From Elysia marginata (lineage: Eukaryota > Mollusca > Gastropoda > Plakobranchidae), in the NCBI GenBank assembly GCA_019649035.1, contig BMAT01001217.1:23014-61309 (forward strand): 38,296 nt of DNA. Direction: 5' to 3'. The notes below the pieces were generated by a model, which was not told the DNA's origin, did no database searches, and saw nothing but the letters and a program-made list of their open reading frames with translations. Each line of letters opens with the position of its first letter. The stretch's first letter is position 1. Below are positions 21,501-31,440 of the stretch, piece by piece. Both the position numbers and the translations under genes were made by a program.

Positions 21501-24500
21501 ACTGTTGTTGGGCTTTGTTCAAAGGGGCCACAACCAAGCAGCTGAATGTCTTTTTAACTTTGTGTTTTATTAGAAGGTCTAGACTTTATTTTCAGTGAAT
21601 ATTCAGAGTAGCTATGAAATCATATTCATTTGATATAATGACTTGAAATTTAAGGACAACATTTTATTTTATAAATGTTCTTCTTCATACCTGTGCAATT
21701 TTAGATAAAGGTAGATTGTGATTTGTAGATTTTACAAAGAAAAGAAAGTTACTTTTTCGACAGAAGTCCTATTTACTTTTGATATAAGTCAGATAAATAC
21801 TTTTAATTTGTGACGGAACAATAGCTTTCCCTACATAGAGTTAGACTGATTGACAGCTTCAGCCAAACAGCTTATCAGCATGCTGTATAGAGAGTTTGTA
21901 GGAGTTTTGAAAAAAAAATCTATCATGCAAATTACAAAGAAAAATTGTTTTACTTTATTGCATACAAACTGTGACAAATCAGACCACTTTTTTCCATTTA
22001 TAATGCAGATAGAAAGACACATCATTTCTTATATTTTTTTTTATCTTTTTGGAAAACCCTTGAGCTTTTGCTTGATACAGCAGGGATGCTTATAATAAAA
22101 CAATCTCATATCACGAGAACTCACCCCAAGATGTGAGTCGACTATGGCACATCTTCTAAAGTCTGAATGGAAGAAATGAACCACACAATTTTCAACTGCC
22201 GAGTTTGTTGTCAAATCTAAAAAGGACTTCTCATCTGGTATCAAGCTGAAATAAAAAGTCAGATAAACAGAAAAAGTCCACTATGTTGTTGGCTGAAGGA
22301 GTTGTTAGTTGTACAATCATGGCAGAATCTAATACTGATCTAATTGGACCCCTAACATGAAAACCCAACTTAGGAAACAATGGACAAAAAGTGGTAGCCA
22401 TTTTTATTCATAGTTTCAGTAAAAAGAATTACCATTGGTCAGCAATTCAAAGTAAAAAAATTACAAGAAGAATACTGATTAAACATTATTTTTATGTCTC
22501 TAAAATGATCCTAACCATTGCTTTTTCTTGGAATAAAGGAAGGGGCGGGGGAGAGGGGGGGTGTATTTCAGCTCTTGTTAGCTAACTATTCAGCGGTCGA
22601 CAAACAAAACGCAGAATCTCTCAAATGGTTTGTAAAACACTGCAGATACTGCTTTTAGCTTTTCTTTTTAAAAAATTATACAAAAGCACCAAAACTCAAT
22701 ACAAATTTTTTTAGTTTTCACAAAAGCGTAGAGTCTCTATTTACGTGTAGTCGCCAAAGCTGAGATCCTTGAGTTTGTGGAACTGCTCTGACTGATGCTT
22801 GAGAGCACTCAGTCGAGCCTCTCTGATGTGGGATGGAATTTCCTCTTTCTCCAACTCTGCCCACAGTTCCTGTGATTAGTGGACACAAAATTTATTTTAA
22901 AAATTAGGATTAGAAAAAAAAAAGGGTTTTGTGATTGAAAAACTGGTTAAGCTATTTGGCTGTTAAGGGCTAACATATGCTTTTTTCTCTTTTCATAAGC
23001 CATAACTAATGCAGGGAAAATTTTAAAAAAAAATATCAGCAATACAACTATCTGGAATTGATGCCTTGCTCGAAGACAGATTTTTTTAAACTACATTCAA
23101 AGCATTTTCAGAAACAACTTGGAAATAAAGTGACCAAAAAAGTGTAGCAATGGTATGTTGAACTAGGTCATAACTCTTTGTCATAAAGATTCAGTGAATC
23201 GGCCTAATAATATAAAAACAGCATTGAAAAATTGTCTGTTATGATGCCTGAAAGAATATGATAAACTGTAGCAAAGGTATACTGCAGGTTGATTCCATGT
23301 TACTATTGTCAGACTTTTAATTTTCTCATATTTTAGAATTTTGTAAAAATAGTCAATACAGTCATATTTTTTTCTATTTAGAAGGTATCAAATTGCTGAA
23401 ATTTACCAAAAAAAGCCATGTAAGACTTGAATTTCCAAAAAAAATTCATCATCAAACTTGCTGAATATTTAGCACTGAGTATATGTGTATTTTTGGAGGT
23501 TATTTAAGATGCCTTAAATTTGGTCTTCCAAAGGTATCCTATTAAGACAATTTTCATTCTGAATCTATTGTTCAGGTATGTTTCATGCATATTTTGTGCC
23601 ATTTTAGGAATAATAATATGTTCTAATTTTATTTTGGTGGGTTCAATAAAATATGAAAACTTGACACAAACTTTTAACACAAATAAAAGTTTACATCATA
23701 TATACACAATATTTTTAGCTAACTAATGTGGCTGAATTTAATAATAGACAATCAACAATTTGAGCATAAGTTTTTTTTTATTTGATTTTATGAATCAGAG
23801 ACTTATTGCCTTTATTAAATTTTGTGTAACTGCTAGTAGGCCTTATAATTATAATAAGCATTTAAGTAAGATCTATTATTCACTCAACCTGAACCGCAAT
23901 AGGCTATAGCCATCCAACTATTGCTATGTCCAGGGCCCCGTTCTAGGCATCAGCTCTATTACTATGTCTGGGGTTGCACTATATATAGGCAACAGGCTAT
24001 TTCTATGTTACAGTCAATGCCTTAGAAATAATGGGTCTGCCACCACTAAACGCTTTTCATCTATCTGTAACCTGGGCCATCTTTTTGACACAAGGCCATG
24101 CCTGTCCACTTTTTAGATGTTCTCTTCCATTTTTTTTCTATGTTTTGCCCTTTAGAGGACTTCACTCAGATTGTTTTTCCTCAGTTCAGGATCGCTTTAT
24201 TCCCGTGCCTGGCTTTCTGAGTGTAATACTTCATTTAACTCGATAAAACAATTATGTATTTCAATAATGAGTTAAATTCATGGGGAAACTACGACTTTCA
24301 GCGTTAGTTTAATCTAAATAAAATTCAGAATCTAGGGGAAGTATGCAGTGGACTAGATTAGGAGACTGATTCATAGGAAAGTCGTAGGCCTCGGGCTAAA
24401 ATATTCATAACTTGTCTTGGTTTTTTTTTTACAAGTCCAATCGCTATTCTTGGACAATTTTCGACTAAGACTAACTGCATAAAAAAAACTGTGGGAATTC

Positions 24501-26206
24501 CCGGAGGCCAAATTGACATCATAGAGAAAAAGCTATGGAAAAGTTGAATAAGTAAGAATGAAAGTCCATTAAACTTTTTTTTTCATTCACGGCATGGCAA
24601 GGGGGAATCTCCCATTTCCTATGAAAATCTGAGCCATTCTTTAAATTATAAGAATTTAATGAAAATCCTCAACAAAACATCTTATAAGCTTCTATAAAAT
24701 TTTCTAATATGACCTGAAATTTTCTCATTTTGACTTAACTCTTTAACAATGTAATTAATCATCTCATACTTCTGTGCGTGATTTTTCTAAATTTTAATCT
24801 AAGCCTAGCTCTACATGTATGGTTGTAACTTCTAGATCGCTGCAAAAAAGAGTTAAATTTAGCTTCTCTCAAAAGTTTAATCTACTAAAATCAACTTCAG
24901 GGATCAAACTGTTTCATAGTTTTATACGTACATCATCTTTCTCCCCTTGTTAGTATGACTATACATCGCACGCTGGCAGTTTTTAACCACAGACATAAAA
25001 TGGTGCACCGACTTTGACAGCGTCCGGCCATTGTTATAGAGTTAAGTTTGGCAAGGTTAACATCATTTATTTTTTATATAAAGAGGGAAGAAAGAGACTT
25101 AACTCTATAACAATGGCCGGACACTGTCAACGTCCGGTGCACCATTTTATATCCACGGATGGACGCTGCCAGCGTCCGATGAATAGTCATAACTAAGAAG
25201 GGGAGAAAGACGATGTACGAATAAAACTATGAAATAACTTGACCCCAGATGTTGATTATAGTAGATTGAACTTCCAAGAGAAGCTATATTTAACTCTTTT
25301 AGCGATATTTGCAGCGACCTAGAAGTTACAACCGCACATGTAGATCTAGGCGAGGTCTAGACCTAGAAAAATTACGCGCAGAAGTATGAGAATGAGATAA
25401 TTACATGGTTAAAGAGTTAAAGACCCCAATTCTACTGCTTAGTCAAATTAGGCTGAAATTTTAGACTAGAAAAAGTCCATGAATATGAGTATAGGCCTAG
25501 ATTTAGACTCACCGTCGATTTGGTCTATAATTTTGGCGCACAAGTCCTCTACATGTGTTAGGCCTACTCTCCAGATCTAGATTTATAATGTCAAATTAAC
25601 AGGCAAATTTATTATTTAAGCAGGAGCCTAAATCTAGGCCTACATCACATTTAGGGGCCTATGGTATTTTTCTAAATCTAAATTTCAGCCTTAGTTTACA
25701 CTCACTAGGCCTATTTGGCACTGGACTAGTCACTAACTCACTTAGAAGGCGTAGAATTTGGGTGAACTTGTAAGTCTCTGCTGTTAGGCCTAGTTACTAA
25801 GTTAGTTGTTTCACATATCTAACTTTATTCTAGTACAAAAAAAACAAAGACCAGCAAAAAAAATTTTGCTCCTAAACTTGCGACTTTCATATGAATTAGA
25901 TTTCTAGTCTCTATTATCTAAGAGTACATTCGCTGTAATAGTACTAACTACTATGTTTATGACCAAGACGCATGAGTTTCGTGTGACTCATCTAGAGTAT
26001 AGATTCTAGCCGGTTCTTCAAAGTTCATGGAGATTCTGCATTTACTAATTAGGGAATTTCAAGCTTTTCCTGCTTGAAATATGTTTCATTAATTTATGTT
26101 TAACGCTAATTTAATGTTAGTTCATCTAAATTCTACTCACGTCTTCTGCGAGCGATTGATCGTTTATTATTTTCTCAGCCGTTTCAGCCGTTGTCGAAGC
26201 CGCCAT
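18466..26206 (-). CDS. TXNDC9: Thioredoxin domain-containing protein 9 (6 exons, 211 aa)
   Basis: Exons in transcript order: 26206-26141, 22869-22745, 22245-22125, 20010-19877, 19168-19092, 18578-18466. All introns are GT-AG and phases agree. Residues 1-60 are charged and helical (ELWAELEKEEIP, RLSALKHQSEQFHKL). Residues 64-170 form a thioredoxin-like fold: IPDEKSFLDL, CVVHFFHSDFRRC ending at Cys96, KYFETKFAKLDVEK at 109-122, the expected cis-proline at Pro136 in MLPAIFCFKKG, then VGFEELGNTDDFPT. A single Cys (CAIV) replaces CxxC, as in TXNDC9 generally, so redox activity is not expected. The tail ends in acidic SSDEDDM. The known family binds the chaperonin CCT and modulates actin and tubulin folding in the cytosol; that role is taken from the family. 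Length is close to the ~226 aa of vertebrates. Complete and apparently intact. Confidence 0.95.
19092..19168 (-). CDS. TXNDC9: TXNDC9 coding exon 5
   Basis: 77 bases, phase 2 in and phase 1 out, acceptor ctgttttcag, donor GTAATA. It encodes VGFEELGNTDDFPTMLLERR, close to the VGF-LGNTDDF block of vertebrate TXNDC9. Confidence 0.95.
19877..20010 (-). CDS. TXNDC9: TXNDC9 coding exon 4
   Basis: 134 bases, phase 0 in and phase 2 out, acceptor attttcag, donor GTGTGT. It encodes KYFETKFAKLDVEK and the cis-proline loop LPAIFCFKKG of the thioredoxin fold. Confidence 0.95.
20708..20785 (+). repeat. Dispersed repeat, member C1 (partner near 32336)
   Basis: CTTGTAAT, then TTTGG or TGTGGCTC, CATTT, TGGTT and GAGACATA occur in the same order and spacing at 32335-32400. 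It looks like a diverged dispersed repeat. Ends are not clear. Confidence 0.4.
21314..21359. repeat. Perfect 23-bp tandem duplication
   Basis: CATTTATTGCAAATACAAGG followed by CCT is repeated without change at 21314-21336 and 21337-21359, in intron 3 of TXNDC9. Confidence 0.85.
22125..22245 (-). CDS. TXNDC9: TXNDC9 coding exon 3
   Basis: 121 bases, phase 2 in and phase 0 out, acceptor atttcag, donor GTGAGT. It holds the first strand, CVVHFFHSDFRRC, and the one-cysteine CAIVDSHLG active-site equivalent. Confidence 0.95.
22745..22869 (-). CDS. TXNDC9: TXNDC9 coding exon 2
   Basis: 125 bases, phase 0 in and phase 2 out, acceptor ctaatcacag, donor GTAAAT. It encodes the charged N-terminal helix (IREARLSALKHQSEQFHKL) that precedes the thioredoxin fold. 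Confidence 0.9.
24735..25045 (+). mobile_element. TTAA-ended MITE, left copy
   Basis: Begins TTAACTCTTTAACAATG and ends CCATTGTTATAGAGTTAA, so it has ~13-bp imperfect inverted ends inside TTAA. Internal GCGTCCGG-like words occur near one end. A TTAA target would suit a piggyBac-type element, but the ends lack the usual CCC start, so the class is uncertain. It is non-coding. Confidence 0.7.
25099..25420 (-). mobile_element. TTAA-ended MITE, right copy (inverted relative to the left copy)
   Basis: Begins TTAACTCTATAACAATGGCC and ends CATGGTTAAAGAGTTAA. Its reverse complement aligns along the full length of the left copy, for example GGTTGTAACTTCTAG, CATAGTTTTAT and CTTTCTCCCCTT in both. A 53-base spacer separates the two. 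Divergence by eye is roughly 15 to 20 percent. Confidence 0.7.
26141..26206 (-). CDS. TXNDC9: TXNDC9 coding exon 1
   Basis: 22 codons, MAASTTAETAEKIINDQSLA then ED, phase 0, donor GTGAGT. The N-terminus is weakly conserved in this family, so the start rests on the first ATG and the good splice donor. Confidence 0.8.
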
Positions 26207-26270
26207 GATTATTTACTACAGCATGCCAACAGGGGAAATCACTACAACAAAAGCTCCCAAAATCAAAGGG

Positions 26271-26273
<3 letters not shown>

Positions 26274-26311
<38 letters not shown>
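26274..26311. repeat. (TC)n microsatellite
   Basis: An uninterrupted TC dinucleotide run of about 38 bases, some 70 bases upstream of the TXNDC9 start codon. Its GAGA character on the transcript strand places it in the likely promoter or 5' UTR. Confidence 0.95.
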
Positions 26312-26318
<7 letters not shown>

Positions 26319-26524
26319 TAGGGAAGCAAATAGCCTCCGCCTGGAAAGCTGAAATGCGATCATTACAAAACTTAAGATAAAAAAAGAGTTAGGCCTTAAA
26401 GTTATATTTGTAAGAGTGCAAACGAAACAACTATAAAACAGTAACAGAAATGAGCACAAGCCTTACATTACAAGAAAGGCAATATGGAAAATATTATTAA
26501 CAAAGTGGAAATATATATCATATG

Positions 26525-26790
26525 GCAAGCATCATCATCATCATCAAGTGCTGTGCAACGAAGCGTGATCGATCATGTTCTTCCATAGACCTACTTGTCG
26601 GCCCCTCTTTGCTGCCAATAATTATCTCCGTCACCAATCATGTGCCAAGCCACTTCGTCAGATCATCTAACATCCTCTCCTGTTGTCTGCCCCTACTACG
26701 TTTTTTCGTTGAGTATTCCTGTTGTCATTAGAAATTCAAGTCTTTTTCTTTCCATCAAATGTCTCAAAAAGTTTGCTGGTGTGTCTGCGT
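26525..26790 (-). mobile_element. Decayed LINE 3' end with (GAT)n tail
   Basis: The minus strand encodes SRGRQQERMLDDLTKWLGT, like the RGRQRE-LDGLT-W block near the C-terminus of ORF2 in many invertebrate LINEs. It continues with scrambled frames to DRSRFVAQHL and ends in a (GAT)n run at about 26530-26545, the type of microsatellite tail common in RTE/CR1-group LINEs. Only the tail end remains, with several frame disruptions. Confidence 0.55.
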
Positions 26791-27420
26791 TTGTTTGAGG
26801 GTCAAGTTTCTGTTTGTGCGTCTATCAGGACTGTTTCCTTCGATTTCCTTGCCGTCCCTTATATTCTGACCATTCTTTTCAATAACCACTTGTTTATTTT
26901 GAGATCGCCCGCGCTTTGCATCGATACATTAGGATGGATTCTATATATTAGCACCGGAGAGATCTTTGTCTTGTTTGGATGGAACAATAACAACATCAGT
27001 AGGCCTAATGAAAAAGAAAAAGAAAATAATTTTAATAAAAATAGGCCTATACAGATAAAAAAAAATGGTGCATGTGAGAGGTAAAATAAAAGTATAGATA
27101 GAAAGGACTGCCGAAAAATTTATATCAACAAAGTAGCTAAGGAGAAGGGGCCTGGTTGTAACATGAAAACTATTGTGTAAATCACACAGTGAATGAAGTA
27201 CCGGTACGCCTAATATTGGTGTTATGTCCAGCGTGCGCTCAAATGACCTAGGTTAGACCATCACGAACGCAACTAGAGAGTTGGCAGTCTAGAACAAAAG
27301 TTTAAAAAGTATAAAAAATAAATATTCAATACAAGATAATATCTATTACATGTGTGAATAAAGGTTATCACATATATGACAGCATAGTGTGAGGGGTCCT
27401 TACTCACAGATAAAATACGT

Positions 27421-27442
27421 ACACACGCACACACACACACAC
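27421..27442. repeat. (CA)n microsatellite
   Basis: Short CA run with one CG interruption. Confidence 0.9.
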
Positions 27443-28701
27443 ATTTTTTTCTCTTAATTTCAGTATTATGTAGGTATGCTTTTTATACTGTACATGCATA
27501 TTCTTATGCCTCATATTTTTTTCTTTACAAGCCGTCTTTTTTATCATGATGTTTTTATTTCTTTTTGAATGGAGCCTGTCATTTTTAATTTCCCCATGTA
27601 GAGTTAATAAAGAATTCTGCATTCTGTATTCCGCATGAGCCTCATTGTCTTGGCTATACATGTATTAAGGCGTCACTGCACATCAAGCCAGCAAACAAGG
27701 GAGTGCACTCTTTTATTTTAATCAATCGCCCTCAACCTGAACAGTTGTGCCCCTTGAAAGCTGTGGAAAATTATGCTTCCCTCTTCAGTTTCAGTAAATT
27801 TTGACGGGTCAGTGTTTATTACTTGTAGCACCCCTTACATACATACATTATTACATATATACACACAATGGCAGACTGACAGACACGCGCACGTCCTTAG
27901 TAACTGTTGGGTATGATTCAAAAAGAATGTAGCGAATTTCCAGTTGTCTGTTCGCAGAAAAAAACCTATTATGATTCATATTGGCAGAAAAAAAAAGTCT
28001 TGAATGATGCATATGAATAAAACATTTGAGTTTGTTGATCCACAAGCCTAGGCCAAAAAAAACCGACAAAGTTAAAATAGCGAGCATAAATTTCGGCTCA
28101 CCAAAAAAATTGTTTATAGTAGGCCTATATATGAAGAATAAAAAAATTGTACCGTGATGCATAGGATGTTGGTGTTTGGAGTCTTCAGAAGACTGTAGGG
28201 TATAGGCCTACTCACTAGACATTGGAAAGAACAGCGACCTCAAAATAAATTACATGTAGATATTACTAGTGAATAGTAGACGGCAGGCGTTTAGATTAGT
28301 TAAAGGAGTAACATGGCAGGGCTAGATCCCAATTAAAGCCCTATACGGTAAACTGCGAAGCATCACAACCACATTAAAGGAAAAGCACCTCAGATTCAGC
28401 GGCTGCTGCCAGAGAAACAAAAAAGAAATTCATGTAGTACTAGTACATATAAACTGATCCAATGGGAACCTAAACATGGGAAAAGAAGTGTGGGTGGACA
28501 GCAACATACATACATCGATTAATTGGAACAGGACACAGGAATACCACGGCAATGTCTTGCTTGTGAAATGGAGGACAAAGAAAGGTAGAAAATGATAGTT
28601 ATAGTTAATGTTTCGATTGCGGTCGCAAGATAGATAAATAGAAACTCCAAGCAGGATTTTAATGCCATTCTTTTTGCATTAAGTATAAAGTTTTGGGGGG
28701 A

Positions 28702-28770
28702 TGAGGAGTGGCACAACCGGTAAAGTGAGAGAACACTAACTTAGAGGTGCGATCTTCATTCATGTGAATG
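28702..28770 (+). mobile_element. tRNA-derived SINE head (relic)
   Basis: GAGGAGTGGCACAACCGGTA carries an A-box-like TGGCACAACCGG, followed by AACACTAACTTAGAGGTGCG in the position of an anticodon arm. The B-box region is poorly kept. This arrangement resembles tRNA-SINE heads of molluscs. It does not fold as a working tRNA by eye. Confidence 0.45.
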
Positions 28771-28879
28771 TTATTGTTTTCATCTTCTCGGCTCCTTCAG
28801 GACTAACTTCACTTCTACTCTAGTTTCGTGAATGCCATTTCAAATAGGCCTAAAAACGAAGTGCTGAATTACTCCTAAC

Positions 28880-29122
28880 ATTGGTTTGGTGTCGTAAAAA
28901 AGTACATGTACTGCATTTGCCCCCTCTATTGGTTTGAGGTCTTTAAAAAAGTACTGCGTTTATCCTTTATATTGATTTGAGGTCTTTTAAAAAAGTATTG
29001 CATGTACCTCTTATATTGGTTTGAGGTCGTAAAAAGAAGTACTACAATTACCCTTTATATTGATTTGAGGTCTTAAACAGAACACTGCATTTACCCTTTA
29101 TATTGGTTTGAGGTTTTAAAAA
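28880..29122. repeat. ~44-bp minisatellite, about 5.5 copies
   Basis: Units start ATTGGTTTGAGGTC or ATTGATTTGAGGTC at 28880, 28928, 28971, 29015, 29059 and 29102, followed by a poly-A stretch, GTACTGCA and a CCCTTTAT end. Unit lengths are 43 to 48 bases with moderate divergence. Confidence 0.85.
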
Positions 29123-29680
29123 AGACGAATGTAAACAAAAGTTGATAAGAAGTTTGTTGCGATTAGTTCTTCAAACATTTTGTTGGACATTGTTAAATCT
29201 GAGCTTTATCTTTCTTTATGGGTTCTCAAAGTATCCTTTATTTATCGAAGAGAAAAAAAAGAAAAGAAAAAGCGATAGACACTGTTAGCTAGATTATTTG
29301 ATACACAAAAATATTTCAGAAGGATACTCTAAATTCAGACGTTTTTATTAATTGTGTAAATGTATATCAAACAATGTCATGTTGGTTTTGTCTCAGTGTG
29401 AAAAGATAATGTTACAGTTCCTTTTTTATATATGTATTAGGAATAACTACTTCCATGCATGGGAAATAGAGTATGTAGTTAAAAACAGTTACCTGTGTAT
29501 CATTTTTCCAACATTTTGTCTAAGTTTCCTTCAAAAAGTTCATAATTTTTCCTCTACGTCGCAGGTAGTGTTACTAAGTTTTATGTACTTTCAATACATG
29601 CATTACATCGGTGCAGTTCTTCCATACAATCATAACCAGCAGGCTAGATTATTGTAACTCCCTTTTAACATATTTTTTTC

Positions 29681-29947
29681 GCCTTATAAGCCATGTCTAG
29701 CTCTAAAATCAGGGCAAAGCTTTTAAATATATGACTAAGACATATTTGCACCAAATTTTTTTTCCTCTAGTCTAAAAGGTAAAAATCTGAAAATTTCACG
29801 ACGAGAGGTGTAAACGAATAAAATGTACAGGACCTAAAGCTGTAAACAGACAAAATCTGTTTTTGTCTTAAAGACACCTTAGTCACATTATGTTTAGTCT
29901 AATTAAAAATGTGGTTGTCATAATTATGTTTATCTCATAAAATTTAG
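29681..29947 (+). repeat. Dispersed repeat, member A1 (partner 34591-34840)
   Basis: Shares with A2, in the same order, CAGGGCAAAGCTT, a TAAAC-ATAAA-ACAG stretch, CATTATGTTTAGTCT and CAATTATGTTTATCT-like blocks. Clearly homologous but diverged. Confidence 0.65.
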
Positions 29948-30769
29948 TTCAACATAAGTACTTGCACCCGTCAAACCTGCCCAAGGTGACCATAGAAGAT
30001 CAATAGGCTAACGAATGTGGTGGAGATGGACAGGTGATGGCGATAGGCAACCGTTGCTTGTTAGCTTACAAAAAGCAGTTTCTTTCATTTCTCTGTTTTT
30101 CCCATAGCGAACAACATTTCTGCCGTTTTAAGGGCAAAAAAAAATCGTATGTGCAGAAATGGCAATATCAGGTATTTTGTATCAGCAGAATAGAGTAAAA
30201 AAAAAGGCACATCTTCCTGCCCAGCTTCGAGTTTTCTTTACCAACCCATTCTTGCGTTAACATAATTCCAAATTTATCTAATGATCGAAGTTTGAGTAAA
30301 CTGTCGTTGTTTTTTTGTTTTTGTTTTGGTTTGTTTTTGGATGTCCTGAAAAATTTTCGACCATGGAGATACAATAGTCTTCTTTTTTAAAGGGCAGTTT
30401 TCTTACGCAAATTGTGGCCAAGGTTAGCAATGCTTAGAAGCCAATTAGAAAGTTGTTCTCACAAGGACTGTTTGCAACAATTTGTAATTGAACCTGATGA
30501 TTTAGGCTGCATATTGTACGGTAATCAAAAGACAAAACTTTATCATTTTTTGCACAATTATTTGTGAAAATATATTTTTCCTGAATTCATAACACATTTT
30601 TCATTTAAGATTTCCCTACAAAAATATTGAATTTTACTAAATTACTAAATACATTATTTTATTTTTTTACTCAAAAACTTGCAATAGTTTTTAATGGTTA
30701 AAACTTACTTAAACTTAGAGAAAAAACTATTGGATCCGCACACTACATAAACATGTAATGGCAACACTT

Positions 30770-30836
30770 CTGCCCTTGACAGTCGAAGTGCATATGGTTT
30801 ATACTGCAGATACGATACTTTGATTGCCACAGGCAG
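30770..30836. repeat. Hairpin repeat family, copy 4
   Basis: Outer CTGCC and GGCAG pair, then CAGTCGAAGTGCA and ACTTTGATTGCC pair imperfectly. The loop CATATGGTTTATACTGCAGA is the same as in copy 1. Confidence 0.7.
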
Positions 30837-31030
30837 AGATTAAAACATTTGCCAAAGATAATGGATGTCTGTATTTTTTTTTCATCTAAAACAAGTGGCA
30901 TTAGTTCGAACTACATGTAATTTACCCTTAAAAAGGTTTGAATTTTCCCTTTTAAATATGTATACAACAGGTTTCTTTCCTGTGAAATAGATGCTGTGTA
31001 ATCCACTTAAAGTCAACACATTTTAAGACA

Positions 31031-31335
31031 GAAATGCAAGTGCTTTATGCACAAAATGCAGGACTCATATCCCCATAAAGTTCTATGCCTGGTACTGATA
31101 AACAATAGCTGCCCCCATAGAATCTTTAATAGATCAACTAAAAAGGGAAAAAACTACACTACTAGGGCCTGCAGAACTGGACAACTAAAAGTAAAACGAA
31201 GTGTTTGATTTTCTATAAAGCTGAAGTTTGGGGGCTTTCTTTAACAATTCAAGCCTTTAACTTTTTAAAATTTTCGGCCAAGGAAAACTGCTAAAAAAAA
31301 ATCGGACTTCCTAAAAAAAAAAAACTTTTGCTCGA
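31031..31335 (+). repeat. Dispersed repeat, member B1 (partner 36155-36425)
   Basis: Shared blocks with B2 in order: TTTTGCACAAAA-like, GGCACTGATAA-like, CCCATAGAAT, TAGATCAACTAAAAAGGGA, AGGGCCT, GAAGTGTTTGATTT and ACTGCTAAAAAAA-TCGGA. Confidence 0.65.
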
Positions 31336-31392
31336 AGTCCGCTCTGTTTGACAGTCCCTTCGGTAATTTTCTTCATTAATTGTATCTTTGTA

Positions 31393-31440
31393 ATGGTACT
31401 TGAATTGGCCTCTGGCCTAATAAAACTATTGAATTGAACT
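31393..31440 (+). mobile_element. Possible LINE 3' terminal scrap
   Basis: TTGGCCTCTGGCCTAATAAA then ACTATTGAATTGAAC resembles the ends of invertebrate LINEs, where AATAAA is followed by short GAATT-type repeats. There is no coding sequence to confirm it. Confidence 0.3.

Larger units (their letters stand above)
18579..22744. other. TXNDC9 introns 2-5
   Basis: Introns lie at 22744-22246, 22124-20011, 19876-19169 and 19091-18579 (minus-strand order). They are AT-rich. They hold a 23-bp duplication near 21314, a repeat shared with 32336 and a plus-strand G-rich stretch at about 22540-22561. No nested gene is supported. Confidence 0.55.
22870..26140. other. TXNDC9 intron 1
   Basis: 3271 bases. 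It contains the inverted MITE pair at 24735-25420 and, from about 25330 to 25930, a stretch rich in CTAG and TAGGCCTA words. No nested gene supported. Confidence 0.6.
25492..28852. repeat. Cluster of ten TAGGCCTA palindromes
   Basis: Exact octamers start at 25492, 25559, 25635, 25706, 25785, 27000, 27042, 28120, 28203 and 28845. Elsewhere I found only one, at 37658. The cluster straddles TXNDC9 exon 1 and its upstream flank. Confidence 0.8.

Noticed and set aside
24735-25420. A single long palindrome or foldback element
   Set aside because: Both arms carry their own TTAA-bounded ends at the inner side too, which fits two separate MITE insertions better.
26722-27084. 120-residue plus-strand frame with hydrophobic stretches
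   Set aside because: It overlaps the decayed LINE end on the other strand, ends in poly-Lys/Asn low complexity, and matches no membrane family.
28702-28770. Possible functional tRNA gene
   Set aside because: Only an A-box-like part is present. The acceptor stem and B-box cannot be formed, so a SINE relic is more likely.
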